Assembly: GCA_902476355.1 (NCBI GenBank)
Contig: CABSCS010000024.1
Coordinates: 1 to 8,782 of the forward strand
DNA length: 8,782 nucleotides
Source of the DNA: UMGS2069 sp900557585
Lineage (GTDB): Bacteria; Bacillota; Clostridia; Christensenellales; UBA1242
Direction: 5' to 3'
Below, piece after piece: positions 1 through 6,484 of this stretch. Below the pieces are notes generated by a model. The model saw nothing but the letters and a program-made list of their open reading frames with translations. It ran no database searches and had not been told where the DNA came from. Every line of letters starts with the position of its first letter. The first letter of the stretch is position 1. The translations under genes and the position numbers were made by a program.

Positions 1-672
1 TTTGTCCATTTCTTCTTTGGTTTTAACTTTTTTGTCACGACCATCATTAAGTGTTGCTTTGAAAGTTTCGGTTTTGCCGTCTTTTTTCAAAGTAACTTGA
101 AGCGTCCAATATTCTTCTGGTTTAAAGTTTTCAATCTCACGGTCACGATCAACAACAAGTTTAAGTGTAACCGATTGAACTCTTCCTCCGCTTAAATTGC
201 TTTGAATCTTGTTGCAAAGAAGTGGAGTAAGTTTATAACCAACCAAACGATCAAGAACTCTTCGCGCTTGTTGTGCATTTACAAGATCCATATTGATTGG
301 TCTTGGATGTGCTGCTCCGTTTTGAACAGCATCTTTACTGATTTGGTTAAATTCAATTCGAACAGGTTTTGTAATGTCAACACCAAGAATTGTTGCTGCA
401 TGCCATGCAATTGCCTCTCCCTCTCGGTCAGGGTCGGAAGCAAACAAAATTTCATCGGCATTTTTTGCTTCTTTAATCAAATTGGCAACAACCTTTTTCT
501 TGTCACCTTCAACAACATATTCGGGTGCGAAATCATGATAAATGTCAACCCCAAGACCTTTGACCGGCAAGTCTGCAACATGTCCAAAGGTTGGAACAAC
601 TTTATATCCTGCCCCAAGATATTTCTGAACGCTAGGCTGTTTACCAACACCTTCAATTAAAACGAGTTTCAT
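1..672 (-). CDS. topA: DNA topoisomerase I (type IA), N-terminal part, cut by window edge
   Basis: TopA relaxes negatively supercoiled DNA by cutting and passing one strand. The 224 codons visible hold the Toprim domain and the start of the next core domain. The acidic Toprim signature SDPDREGEAIAWH lies near residues 81-93, GHVADLP follows the first strand (about residues 31-37), and AQQARRVLDRLVGYKLTPLL and the LSGGRVQSVTL segment match the family closely. The active-site tyrosine and C-terminal zinc domains would lie beyond base 1. The start at 672 is preceded by AGGAG six bases upstream. It is last visible of a three-gene operon, 33 bases after dprA. One oddity is the first motif: the usual ESPAK reads EGVGK, so the Glu and Lys are kept but the residues between are changed. 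The identification itself is secure. Confidence 0.97.
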   Translation of the reverse strand, partial: MKLVLIEGVGKQPSVQKYLGAGYKVVPTFGHVADLPVKGLGVDIYHDFAPEYVVEGDKKKVVANLIKEAKNADEILFASDPDREGEAIAWHAATILGVDITKPVRIEFNQISKDAVQNGAAHPRPINMDLVNAQQARRVLDRLVGYKLTPLLCNKIQSNLSGGRVQSVTLKLVVDRDREIENFKPEEYWTLQVTLKKDGKTETFKATLNDGRDKKVKTKEEMDK

Positions 673-705
673 AACATCTCCTATCTATATAATATTGCAC
701 GGATT

Positions 706-1785
706 TTACAAGCCGTAAAAATTCCCCGGCAATTTTTTTATTAAACCACTTATTTCCATTCTTGTCAACAAACTTATCAAAGATTTTGAACTTATGTTTG
801 TTTTGGCTTGAAGGGTGTCAAAGTCAAGTTCACCCTCGTAAAGAGTTTCAACAATCAACTTTTCGTCACCAACAACTTTTTCATTTTCTTTTTGTTTTTC
901 TTCACTTTTTTGTTCAATTTTAAAGCGCTTTATAATCTGTTTTGGACTGGTTGTGAACGCATCTGGAATCTCGGAAATAAGTTCATTCACACCCTCGCTT
1001 GCCGAAGAAAAAATGCTTCCAGGAACGGCAAAAATTTCTTTTCCTTGGTCAATTGCATGTGAAATTGTGTTAAAGGTTCCACTCTTTTTGCCTGCCTCGA
1101 CAACAACAACTCCAAGGCTGATCGCACTGATAATTCGATTTCTTTCCAAAAACGAATATTGTGTTGGACGGCGGAAAATTGGATATTCACTTATAAGCAA
1201 TCCACCACTAGAAACAATTCTTTCAGCAAGGTGAGCATTTTCAGCAGGATAAATTGAATCAAGCCCTCCACCAAGAACAGCAATCGTTTTTCCTTTTGCG
1301 TCAAGCGAAGAAACTGCAACCTCACTGTCAAGCCCATAGGCAAGCCCAGACACCGTAACCATTCCAGCACGGCAAAGTTCTTTTGCAAAAAGCGATGTAA
1401 CATCACGGCCATAAAAGGTTGGTTTTCTTGTTCCGATAATTGCAATGCACTTTTCTTTTAAAAGCGAAATGTCTCCTTTATAGTATAAACAAATTGGATA
1501 ATCATCAATTTCAAGTAAACTTTTTGGATATTCTTTATCTTTTGCAGAAATCACTTTTACACCGTATTTTTGCAGTTCTGATGCAAAATTTTCAACATTT
1601 TCACGCGAAATTGCGTTTTTTAGTTTTAAATATACACCCTCTCCAAGATTTTTAACAATGCCTTCTTTATAAAAATCAATATTATCAACAAAGGCACAAA
1701 TATCAAAATTTTCACAAAGAAAATGCCTTGCTTTAAACGGCAAAGCAATCTTGTCAAGCAAACTTAAAACCTCAGTTTCTGTCAT
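706..1785 (-). CDS. dprA: DNA processing protein DprA (Smf)
   Basis: DprA binds incoming single-stranded DNA during natural transformation and loads RecA onto it in the cytoplasm. The 359 residues show a helical N-terminal region (1-80), a Rossmann-like core with IGTR (117-120), SGLAYGLD (146-153), AVLGGGLD (169-176), ERNRIIS (214-220), VVVEAGKKSG (227-236) and FAVPGS (252-257), a charged linker (about 288-306), and a C-terminal winged-helix-like tail (307-359) as in many family members. The ATG directly follows the comM TAG stop, and its AAGGTGA ribosome binding site lies inside the comM 3' end, so translation is probably coupled. Some usual residues are changed: SGLARGID reads SGLAYGLD, the following AH pair is missing, and FPERNR reads FLERNR. 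The nucleotide-fold core is otherwise intact. Presence of dprA alone does not prove competence, since the gene is widespread. Confidence 0.96.
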   Translation of the reverse strand: MTETEVLSLLDKIALPFKARHFLCENFDICAFVDNIDFYKEGIVKNLGEGVYLKLKNAISRENVENFASELQKYGVKVISAKDKEYPKSLLEIDDYPICLYYKGDISLLKEKCIAIIGTRKPTFYGRDVTSLFAKELCRAGMVTVSGLAYGLDSEVAVSSLDAKGKTIAVLGGGLDSIYPAENAHLAERIVSSGGLLISEYPIFRRPTQYSFLERNRIISAISLGVVVVEAGKKSGTFNTISHAIDQGKEIFAVPGSIFSSASEGVNELISEIPDAFTTSPKQIIKRFKIEQKSEEKQKENEKVVGDEKLIVETLYEGELDFDTLQAKTNISSKSLISLLTRMEISGLIKKLPGNFYGL

Positions 1786-3306
1786 CTACATCACCTTTTC
1801 AATTGTTCTATATGCAATTGCTTCTGCAACATGTGCCAGTTCAATATTCTCACTTCCAGCAAGGTCGGCAATTGTTCTTGCAACTTTCAAAATACGATTA
1901 TATCCACGGGCGGACATATGAAATTTTTCGAAAGCAGTTTCAATAAGTTTTTCCGAGTCATCATCAATACAGCAATATTTCTTTATAAGTCTAGAATTCA
2001 TTTTTGCATTACAATATATTTTTTCACCTTTAAAGCGTTCAAGTTGAATTTGCCTTGCTTTATCAACACGCTTTTTCACTTCTTCACTCGACTCTTCAAG
2101 TTTGTCACTTTTAAGGTCAACAAAAGAAACTCGGTCAACATCAATCTTCAAATCAATACGGTCAAGAAGTGGGCCAGACAATTTTCTCAGATATCTTGAA
2201 ATCTGACTTGGTGAACATGTGCATTGCAAATCTTTTGAACCATAGTTTCCACATGGGCATGGATTCATGCTTGCAACCAAAATAAAGTTTGCTGGATATT
2301 CAATTGTTCCAATTGCTCTTGAAACTGTAATCACACCATCTTCAAGAGGTTGACGAAGTGTTTCAAGTGTATCTCTGCTATATTCTGGCATTTCATCAAG
2401 AAACAAAACACCATTGTGTGCTAAACTGATTTCGCCAGGTTTTGCATCTTTTCCACCACCAGTCAAAGCAACAGTTGATGCAGTGTGGTGGGGCGAACGG
2501 AAAGGACGCGAAGTGATGATTCCTTTTGAATGGTCAAGAACACCAGCAACGCTGTGAATTTTTGTAATTTCCAAGGCCTCTTCAAAAGTTAGGTCTGGAA
2601 GAATTGAAGGAACACATCTTGCAAGCATGGTTTTTCCACTTCCAGGAGGGCCAACCATCAATATATTATGTCCACCAGCAACAGCAATCTCCATTGCACG
2701 TTTCGCAACTGCCTGCCCTTTCACTCTTGCAAAGTCTTCACTTGCTTTGAGCCCTTCACTTTTCCAAACAGTTTTCTCAATTGGAAGTGCAGTTCTTTCA
2801 CCCTTCAAAAACTCTATCACTTCTGAAAGTTTATCAAAACAATAAACATTTATGCCGTCAATATAACTTGCCTCTTTCATGTTTTCTTTTGGAACAACAA
2901 AAGATGTATAGCCTTGCTCGCGAGCAGCAATCAACATTGGCAAAAGCCCATTCACCGCTTTAAGTGAACCATCAAGACCAAGTTCACCAATAAAAATGAA
3001 ATCTTTAACTCTTGGATTTTCAATTTGCGCTGTTGCGGTCAAAATCGAAACAGCAATTGCAAGGTCAAAAGAAGGGCCTTCTTTCTTTTTGTTTGCTGGT
3101 GCCAAATTCACAGTGATGCGATGAACAGGAAAATGATATCCCGAATTTTTAATTGCAGAACGAACACGCTCTTTTGATTCTTTCACAGCAGTGTCTGGAA
3201 GACCAACAATATCATATTTTGGCAAGCCTTGATTTATGTCAACTTCAACATCAACCTTGAAACCCGAAAGACCAACAAGGCCATAACTTTTGATAACAGC
3301 AAGCAT
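1786..3306 (-). CDS. comM: YifB/ComM family Mg-chelatase-like AAA+ ATPase
   Basis: ComM-type proteins are hexameric AAA+ helicases that drive branch migration and help integrate transforming DNA; the role is shown in some Gram-negative bacteria and inferred here. The 506 residues have the usual three parts: an N-terminal S5/Lon-like ChlI domain (1-170, with GLPDTAVKESKERVRSA), a central Mg-chelatase ATPase with Walker A GPPGSGKT (219-226) and Walker B GVLFLDE (299-305), and a C-terminal helical domain (about 430-506, with SARGYNRILKVARTIADL). The cysteines of NPCPCG (350, 352) and QCTC (362, 364) and the segment GPLLDRIDL (378-386) are family hallmarks. Length is normal. The ATG at 3306 has AAGGAGAT (3311-3318) upstream and a promoter at 3327-3355. 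It is the first gene of the comM-dprA-topA operon, and its stop TAG abuts the dprA ATG. Confidence 0.96.
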   Translation of the reverse strand: MLAVIKSYGLVGLSGFKVDVEVDINQGLPKYDIVGLPDTAVKESKERVRSAIKNSGYHFPVHRITVNLAPANKKKEGPSFDLAIAVSILTATAQIENPRVKDFIFIGELGLDGSLKAVNGLLPMLIAAREQGYTSFVVPKENMKEASYIDGINVYCFDKLSEVIEFLKGERTALPIEKTVWKSEGLKASEDFARVKGQAVAKRAMEIAVAGGHNILMVGPPGSGKTMLARCVPSILPDLTFEEALEITKIHSVAGVLDHSKGIITSRPFRSPHHTASTVALTGGGKDAKPGEISLAHNGVLFLDEMPEYSRDTLETLRQPLEDGVITVSRAIGTIEYPANFILVASMNPCPCGNYGSKDLQCTCSPSQISRYLRKLSGPLLDRIDLKIDVDRVSFVDLKSDKLEESSEEVKKRVDKARQIQLERFKGEKIYCNAKMNSRLIKKYCCIDDDSEKLIETAFEKFHMSARGYNRILKVARTIADLAGSENIELAHVAEAIAYRTIEKVM

Positions 3307-3326
3307 AATTATCTCCTTTTAAAAAA

Positions 3327-3355
3327 ATAATATCACAAAAGACAGGTTTAATCAA
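3327..3355 (-). promoter_or_regulatory. Sigma-A-type promoter of the comM-dprA-topA operon
   Basis: On the minus strand TTGATT (3350-3355) and TATTAT (3327-3332) are separated by 17 bases. The predicted start of transcription, near 3320, leaves a 5' leader of only about 14 bases that is nearly all ribosome binding site. No other promoter is visible ahead of dprA or topA, which agrees with one transcript. Confidence 0.65.
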
Positions 3356-3749
3356 ACAAATTGAAACATTAAAAAACAAATCAAGGTCGAATATATAATT
3401 CAAAAATAAAGCCACGGTTATTATATATAGATACAGATACGCAAAGTTATCACACGACACAGCAACGATTTATATCGAAAAATAAACGACCATTCAGTTT
3501 ACACAAAAATAATCAACACATCAAAATATAGGCAACAAAAGAATCAAATCCACTGGTCACGAAAGAATATAAACCTTAAAATTTTCAAATATCACAATCA
3601 TCGAAGCGAATAATATTAAAATTGCAAAAAACATTATTTTCCGTCGTTTTGTCGTTTTGACCGCGTTTTTCACCTAGATTTTTACGATTTTGCGTTTTTT
3701 ATATCAATGATTTTAATAACATATCGCCAAATATCTTGTAAAATCACTG
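3356..3749. other. Gene-poor intergenic stretch
   Basis: Nearly 400 bases between the divergent comM and 3785 promoters hold no gene I can support. The plus strand is A-rich. Visible details are a tandem GTCGTTTT pair (3643-3658), T-rich runs at 3660-3700, and a 25-codon minus-strand reading frame (3557-3634) for a hydrophobic peptide with no good ribosome binding site. No tRNA, riboswitch or convincing terminator hairpin was recognised. Confidence 0.5.
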
Positions 3750-3778
3750 TTGCATTTTTGCCGATATTATGTTATAAT
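3750..3778 (+). promoter_or_regulatory. Extended -10 sigma-A promoter, predicts leaderless transcript
   Basis: TTGCAT (3750-3755) and a perfect TATAAT (3773-3778) are separated by 17 bases, with a TG dinucleotide one base before the -10 box (TGTTATAAT, extended -10). Counting seven bases past the -10 box places transcription start at about 3785, which is the A of the ATG of the next gene. No Shine-Dalgarno sequence exists between promoter and ATG. Confidence 0.75.
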
Positions 3779-3784
3779 AGATGT

Positions 3785-4822
3785 ATGGAAAAAAAGTTTA
3801 TTGAAAAATTAAAAGATCAAATTTGTGACTTCATCAACGAGGGTGGAGACCTTTACGAAACAACAAATGTAAAACAATTGCCATTTTATGAAAGCATAAA
3901 CTATTTGCGAAAAAGTTCAAATGGTCAAATCCATTCTTTTGCCGAAGCAATGGCTTTTCTTGGCTTTGATTATGACCAAGAATTTGCAAGATATCAAAAA
4001 ATGAACGAAATTCTTCTATCCTATGCCGATGAAGATAATTTTGTTGACGAAATCAAAAAGCATCGTGGCGAAAACGCAGACACAGCACTCAAAGAATTTG
4101 CAAAACAACTAGACTGCACCCCAAGCGACTATCTTCTTTTGATGACCGATTTTCGCTATCGCAACGCGAGCAAAAAAGCAGACTATATAAATGAACTCAT
4201 AGACAGAATCTATACTCTTTATCCAGATGGCAACATTTCTTCTTTCAGACACAAACATCCAGAACTCTATCATGCCATCCGAAACGTTCTTCTTCAAGCC
4301 AATGGCGAGTTTGCAAGCATGAGTGACCTTGCCGAACTTCTTGGAGTTTATGTAAACGAAAGCAACAACCACAAGTTCAGCAACAAACAAATTCGTCAAA
4401 GCATCAACGAAAATCAAGTTGTTGAAGAATACAAACAAAAAGTTGCAGACGGAAGAATCAAATCAATTTCAAACGACGACCCTGCACTTTATCACAAAAT
4501 TTATATTTGCGCAATTCGAAACAACACAACCGTTTATCAATGGTTCGTTATGCACAACCTCACCCCACCTGCAAACACAATCAAAACCAACACAAACCGC
4601 CTTTCAAGAATAAAGGTTGACCCATTTGAGCGTGAAGCCGAAATTCGCGCAAAACAAAAAGAAATCATTGAAAGAGACAATCTTTCTCTTCCAGAAAAAC
4701 CAGCCGACCAATATCATTTCAGAAAAGCACTTGCAAAGCAAGTTTTGAAAGAACTCGACAAATCAAATGACTTGTCCGACGCTCTCAAAGCCATCGAAGA
4801 AGAATCCGAGCCAGGCGCATAA
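3785..4822 (+). CDS. Hypothetical protein with three similar helical modules
   Basis: I do not recognise this 345-residue protein. It has no signal peptide or membrane segment and is rich in Asn, Lys, Glu and Asp, so it is probably cytoplasmic. Three stretches look alike: residues 29-64 (LPFYESI ... FAEAMAFLGFDYD), 157-192 (HPELYHAI ... MSDLAELLGVYVN) and 230-263 (DPALYHKI ... YQWFVMHNLTPP). Each is a helix opening with Pro-x-x-Tyr-x-x-Ile or close to it, a turn rich in Asn/Gly, and a second helix. Small paired-helix modules like this often bind DNA or RNA, but that is only a guess. The C-terminus (280-345) is charged and probably helical. Start 3785 is chosen because an upstream in-frame ATG at 3707 would lie ahead of the promoter. 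The gene stands alone and ends at a terminator. Confidence 0.8.
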   Translation: MEKKFIEKLKDQICDFINEGGDLYETTNVKQLPFYESINYLRKSSNGQIHSFAEAMAFLGFDYDQEFARYQKMNEILLSYADEDNFVDEIKKHRGENADTALKEFAKQLDCTPSDYLLLMTDFRYRNASKKADYINELIDRIYTLYPDGNISSFRHKHPELYHAIRNVLLQANGEFASMSDLAELLGVYVNESNNHKFSNKQIRQSINENQVVEEYKQKVADGRIKSISNDDPALYHKIYICAIRNNTTVYQWFVMHNLTPPANTIKTNTNRLSRIKVDPFEREAEIRAKQKEIIERDNLSLPEKPADQYHFRKALAKQVLKELDKSNDLSDALKAIEEESEPGA

Positions 4823-4855
4823 AGATAAAAAACGAGCGAAAACAACAGCAAAAAC

Positions 4856-4889
4856 AAAAAACGCCACCAAATCTTTGGTGACGTTTTTT
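4856..4889. terminator. Intrinsic terminator after the 3785-4822 gene
   Basis: The arms CACCAAA and TTTGGTG pair around a two-base turn and are extended past one C-A mismatch by CG and by runs of six A and six T. The flanking A and T runs let it work in both directions. It lies 34 bases after the stop of the plus-strand gene. Confidence 0.85.
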
Positions 4890-5093
4890 ATATGTAAAGA
4901 TATAAATGAATATCAAAATTGTCATAAGAGAAAGTAGATATTTACAAAAAAAATTATCCCAAATCATTTCTGACGGCAAAAATATCATTTCATAAATATA
5001 TAATATGCCATCAATCACTTTGCGAAGCAAAATTTCATTGCGTTACCAATATTATTCATGAAACGAATATCTTTTCCATCAGGAAATATCATT
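4890..5093. other. AT-rich intergenic stretch without a supported gene
   Basis: About 200 bases between two hairpins hold no supported gene. On the minus strand there is a 25-codon frame (5092-5015) and, in a neighbouring frame, a longer frame with a hydrophobic stretch (LSLMTILIFIYIF) that runs into the terminator. Neither has a ribosome binding site, so both could be chance or remains of a decayed small membrane protein gene. Confidence 0.35.
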
Positions 5094-5135
5094 GTAAAAT
5101 AAAAGAGAAGTCGTTTAACTTCTCTTTTATTTTAC
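5094..5135. terminator. Long perfect hairpin, bidirectional terminator
   Basis: GTAAAATAAAAGAGAAGT pairs perfectly with its complement over 18 bases around the six-base loop CGTTTA. Both arms end in A/T-rich runs, so either strand gives a stem followed by a U-rich stretch. On the minus strand it follows the CCA-ending element at 5137-5252 by one base, the same arrangement as the real tRNA and its terminator. Confidence 0.8.
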
Positions 5136-5136
5136 T

Positions 5137-5252
5137 TGGTGCCGAAGGCGGGACTTGCTCCGCTACGAAGCAGTGCAAGTGGCAGCGCCGCTATCACGCC
5201 GAGTCCTAAAAACAATTCACCGAATTGTTTTCTTAACGGACTGTTCAAGTCC
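5137..5252 (-). repeat. GC-rich structured element ending in a copy of the tRNA-Leu 3' end
   Basis: Bases 5137-5157 are identical to 5301-5321, the last 21 bases of the tRNA-Leu gene including CCA. Bases 5137-5206 are strikingly GC-rich for the window (46 of 70 by hand count). The part from 5151 to 5252 is bounded by GGACTTG and CAAGTCC, an inverted repeat, and its right end GTTCAAGTCC is an inverted copy of tRNA bases 5315-5324. On the minus strand further hairpins are visible: ACTTGC with GCAAGT enclosing CTGCT-TCGT-AGCGG (5154-5181), a 10-base stem AAAACAATTC/GAATTGTTTT (5209-5231), and GGACT/AGTCC. It could be a structured RNA, a small mobile repeat, an integration scar or a ruined tRNA duplicate. 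It cannot fold as a whole tRNA because no 5' half or anticodon arm is present. Confidence 0.55.
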
Positions 5253-5267
5253 AACATGCTTTACAAT

Positions 5268-5296
5268 AAAAAAAAGTGAGATAAACTCACTTTTTT
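5268..5296 (-). terminator. Terminator of tRNA-Leu
   Basis: AAAAAAGTGAG pairs with CTCACTTTTTT over 11 bases around the loop ATAAA (plus-strand reading). On the minus strand the stem is followed by a run of eight T. It begins five bases after the tRNA CCA end, so it most likely ends the tRNA transcript. Confidence 0.85.
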
Positions 5297-5300
5297 ATTA

Positions 5301-5386
5301 TGGTGCCGAAGGCGGGACTTGAACCCGCACATGGTTGCCCATACTGGATTTTGAGTCCAGCGCGTCTGCCATTTCACCACTTCGGC
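5301..5386 (-). tRNA. tRNA-Leu (anticodon CAA)
   Basis: This decodes the leucine codon UUG. All arms are visible on the minus strand: acceptor GCCGAAG/CTTCGGC, anticodon stem CTGGA/TCCAG with loop CTCAAAA and anticodon CAA (complement of 5351-5353), a class II variable arm ATGG-GCAA-CCAT typical of tRNA-Leu, T arm GCGGG-TTCAAGT-CCCGC, discriminator A and an encoded CCA (5301-5303). Its length of 86 bases is normal for tRNA-Leu. A promoter lies 22 bases upstream and a terminator follows directly, so it is a single-gene transcript. Its last 21 bases are repeated at 5137-5157. Confidence 0.97.
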
Positions 5387-5407
5387 ATAATATTGCTAAC
5401 GTTATTG

Positions 5408-5436
5408 ATTTTATCATATAAAATTGCATTTTGCAA
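5408..5436 (-). promoter_or_regulatory. Promoter of tRNA-Leu
   Basis: On the minus strand TTGCAA (5431-5436), a 17-base spacer and TAAAAT (5408-5413) preceded by TG one base before the box form an extended -10 promoter. Predicted start is near 5401, giving a 15-base leader before the mature tRNA 5' end at 5386. Confidence 0.75.
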
Positions 5437-5474
5437 CAATTTTAAAAAAATATAAATAAAACTTTAAAAACAAA

Positions 5475-5497
5475 AAAAGTGGGATAAACCCACTTTT
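5475..5497 (-). terminator. Terminator after the 5503-6471 gene
   Basis: AAAAGTGGG and CCCACTTTT pair over nine bases around the loop ATAAA. On the minus strand it starts six bases after the TAA stop and runs into seven T. Stem plan and loop are the same as in the tRNA-Leu terminator at 5268-5296. Confidence 0.88.
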
Positions 5498-5502
5498 AAT
5501 TA

Positions 5503-6471
5503 TTATTCTTTTTCAGGTCCGCTTTCTTTTTGAAATGAATCTTTGATAGAGTTCATCTCTTCCAAAAGTTGCGACATTGGAATTTTTGGCTGATAGGTTT
5601 TCGAGTCTGCGTTCCTCATTCCATTGGCAACCGACCTTGCAAGTGCATAACTCATCATTTGAGAAACACAATCAGCATTTTTTGATCCATCAATGCTTCT
5701 CCATTTCTCGTCTCTTGAAATCAAATCCACACCATGTTCATTGGTTATATCTTTATTATCTGACAAATGGTCTGCATAAATATTTATTGTTTCAAAGTAT
5801 TTACCACTCGACTCATCTGGACCAATTTTTTCCGAAACAATGCTCTCCTTTCCAAAATCATAATCAAAAAGGTCAACATTCACATTATCTTCAGCACTGA
5901 GTGCTGTGATTTTAGGTGTAAAACAATTTTCTATGCAAGGCGAATATGAAATTTCTGCCATAGATTCAAAAATTTTGTCTGTTTCTGCACCAGTGAAACC
6001 TTTTTCTTTAATCAATATGCGATTCAAGTCTGAACAAGCGTTATTCACTTCTTTTGAGCCATAGCAAAAAGAAAAAAATGTAACTTGCGAAAGATTTTTA
6101 CAAACATCATCAATTGGCAAAGCGTTTCCATTTTCATCTAAACACCTTGGTAACAGCACATTGTTCACCAATTGAGCCCGATCCTCGTTTGTCAGTCCAG
6201 CATGTCCGTCGCCCCTGTCGTTCGCATATGAAACGCCAATCAAATCGGCATAATCATAAATCTCTTCACTGTTTCCAGAAAGCAATCTTAAGCCAATCAA
6301 GTTTTCTGCAATTTTACAAAAGCCGTTTGCTTCTTTCTCGTTCGTTGCTCCATTTCCACTTAAACAAACAACAACAGGTTTGGTCATTTTATATTCTGAT
6401 AAATCAAGCTTTTCCCAATGTGAGCCCTCAACTTTAGGATTCCTTCTTCCCCAAATTGCTGTATCAGACAT
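5503..6471 (-). CDS. Hypothetical protein with alpha/beta-hydrolase-like features
   Basis: I do not recognise this 322-residue protein as a named family. It has no signal peptide or membrane span. Several features recall an alpha/beta-hydrolase fold: a hydrophobic strand followed by a glycine turn (VVVCLSGNG, 33-41), a second strand DLIGVSYA (76-83), then strand and sharp turn VTFFSFCYGS (130-139), where Cys136 sits at the nucleophile position of a G-x-nucleophile-x-G-like elbow (here S-x-C-x-G), and a late His (246, in EHGVDLI) that could complete a triad with an Asp near 195-205. This is inference from pattern; the Cys may not be catalytic. The C-terminal tail (300-322) is acidic and probably helical. 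The ATG has GGGGGAT seven bases upstream. The gene is single, with a perfect consensus promoter, a palindrome over its start site, and its own terminator, suggesting tight and strong control. Confidence 0.8.
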   Translation of the reverse strand: MSDTAIWGRRNPKVEGSHWEKLDLSEYKMTKPVVVCLSGNGATNEKEANGFCKIAENLIGLRLLSGNSEEIYDYADLIGVSYANDRGDGHAGLTNEDRAQLVNNVLLPRCLDENGNALPIDDVCKNLSQVTFFSFCYGSKEVNNACSDLNRILIKEKGFTGAETDKIFESMAEISYSPCIENCFTPKITALSAEDNVNVDLFDYDFGKESIVSEKIGPDESSGKYFETINIYADHLSDNKDITNEHGVDLISRDEKWRSIDGSKNADCVSQMMSYALARSVANGMRNADSKTYQPKIPMSQLLEEMNSIKDSFQKESGPEKE

Positions 6472-6484
6472 TTTTTATCCCCCA

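Noticed and set aside
202..660. Plus-strand 152-codon open frame
   Set aside because: It is antisense to topA, whose minus-strand product matches the family throughout, and it has no ribosome binding site.
3643..3658. Tandem GTCGTTTT pair as a repeat array or origin element
   Set aside because: Only two units, no spacer pattern and no DnaA-box cluster nearby.
3707..3784. Longer start at 3707 for the 345-residue protein
   Set aside because: The extra 26 codons overlap the extended -10 promoter, so they would not be transcribed from it.
4785..5030. Minus-strand 81-codon frame with a hydrophobic stretch
   Set aside because: It starts with TTG without a ribosome binding site, runs through the terminator at 4856-4889 and overlaps the 3' end of the plus-strand gene; at best a decayed remnant.
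5015..5092. Minus-strand 25-codon frame beginning MIFPDGKD
   Set aside because: No ribosome binding site and no recognisable product; it could join the neighbouring frame by a frameshift, but nothing supports that.
5137..5260. A second complete tRNA gene
   Set aside because: Only the 3' 21 bases match; there is no acceptor 5' strand, D arm or anticodon arm.
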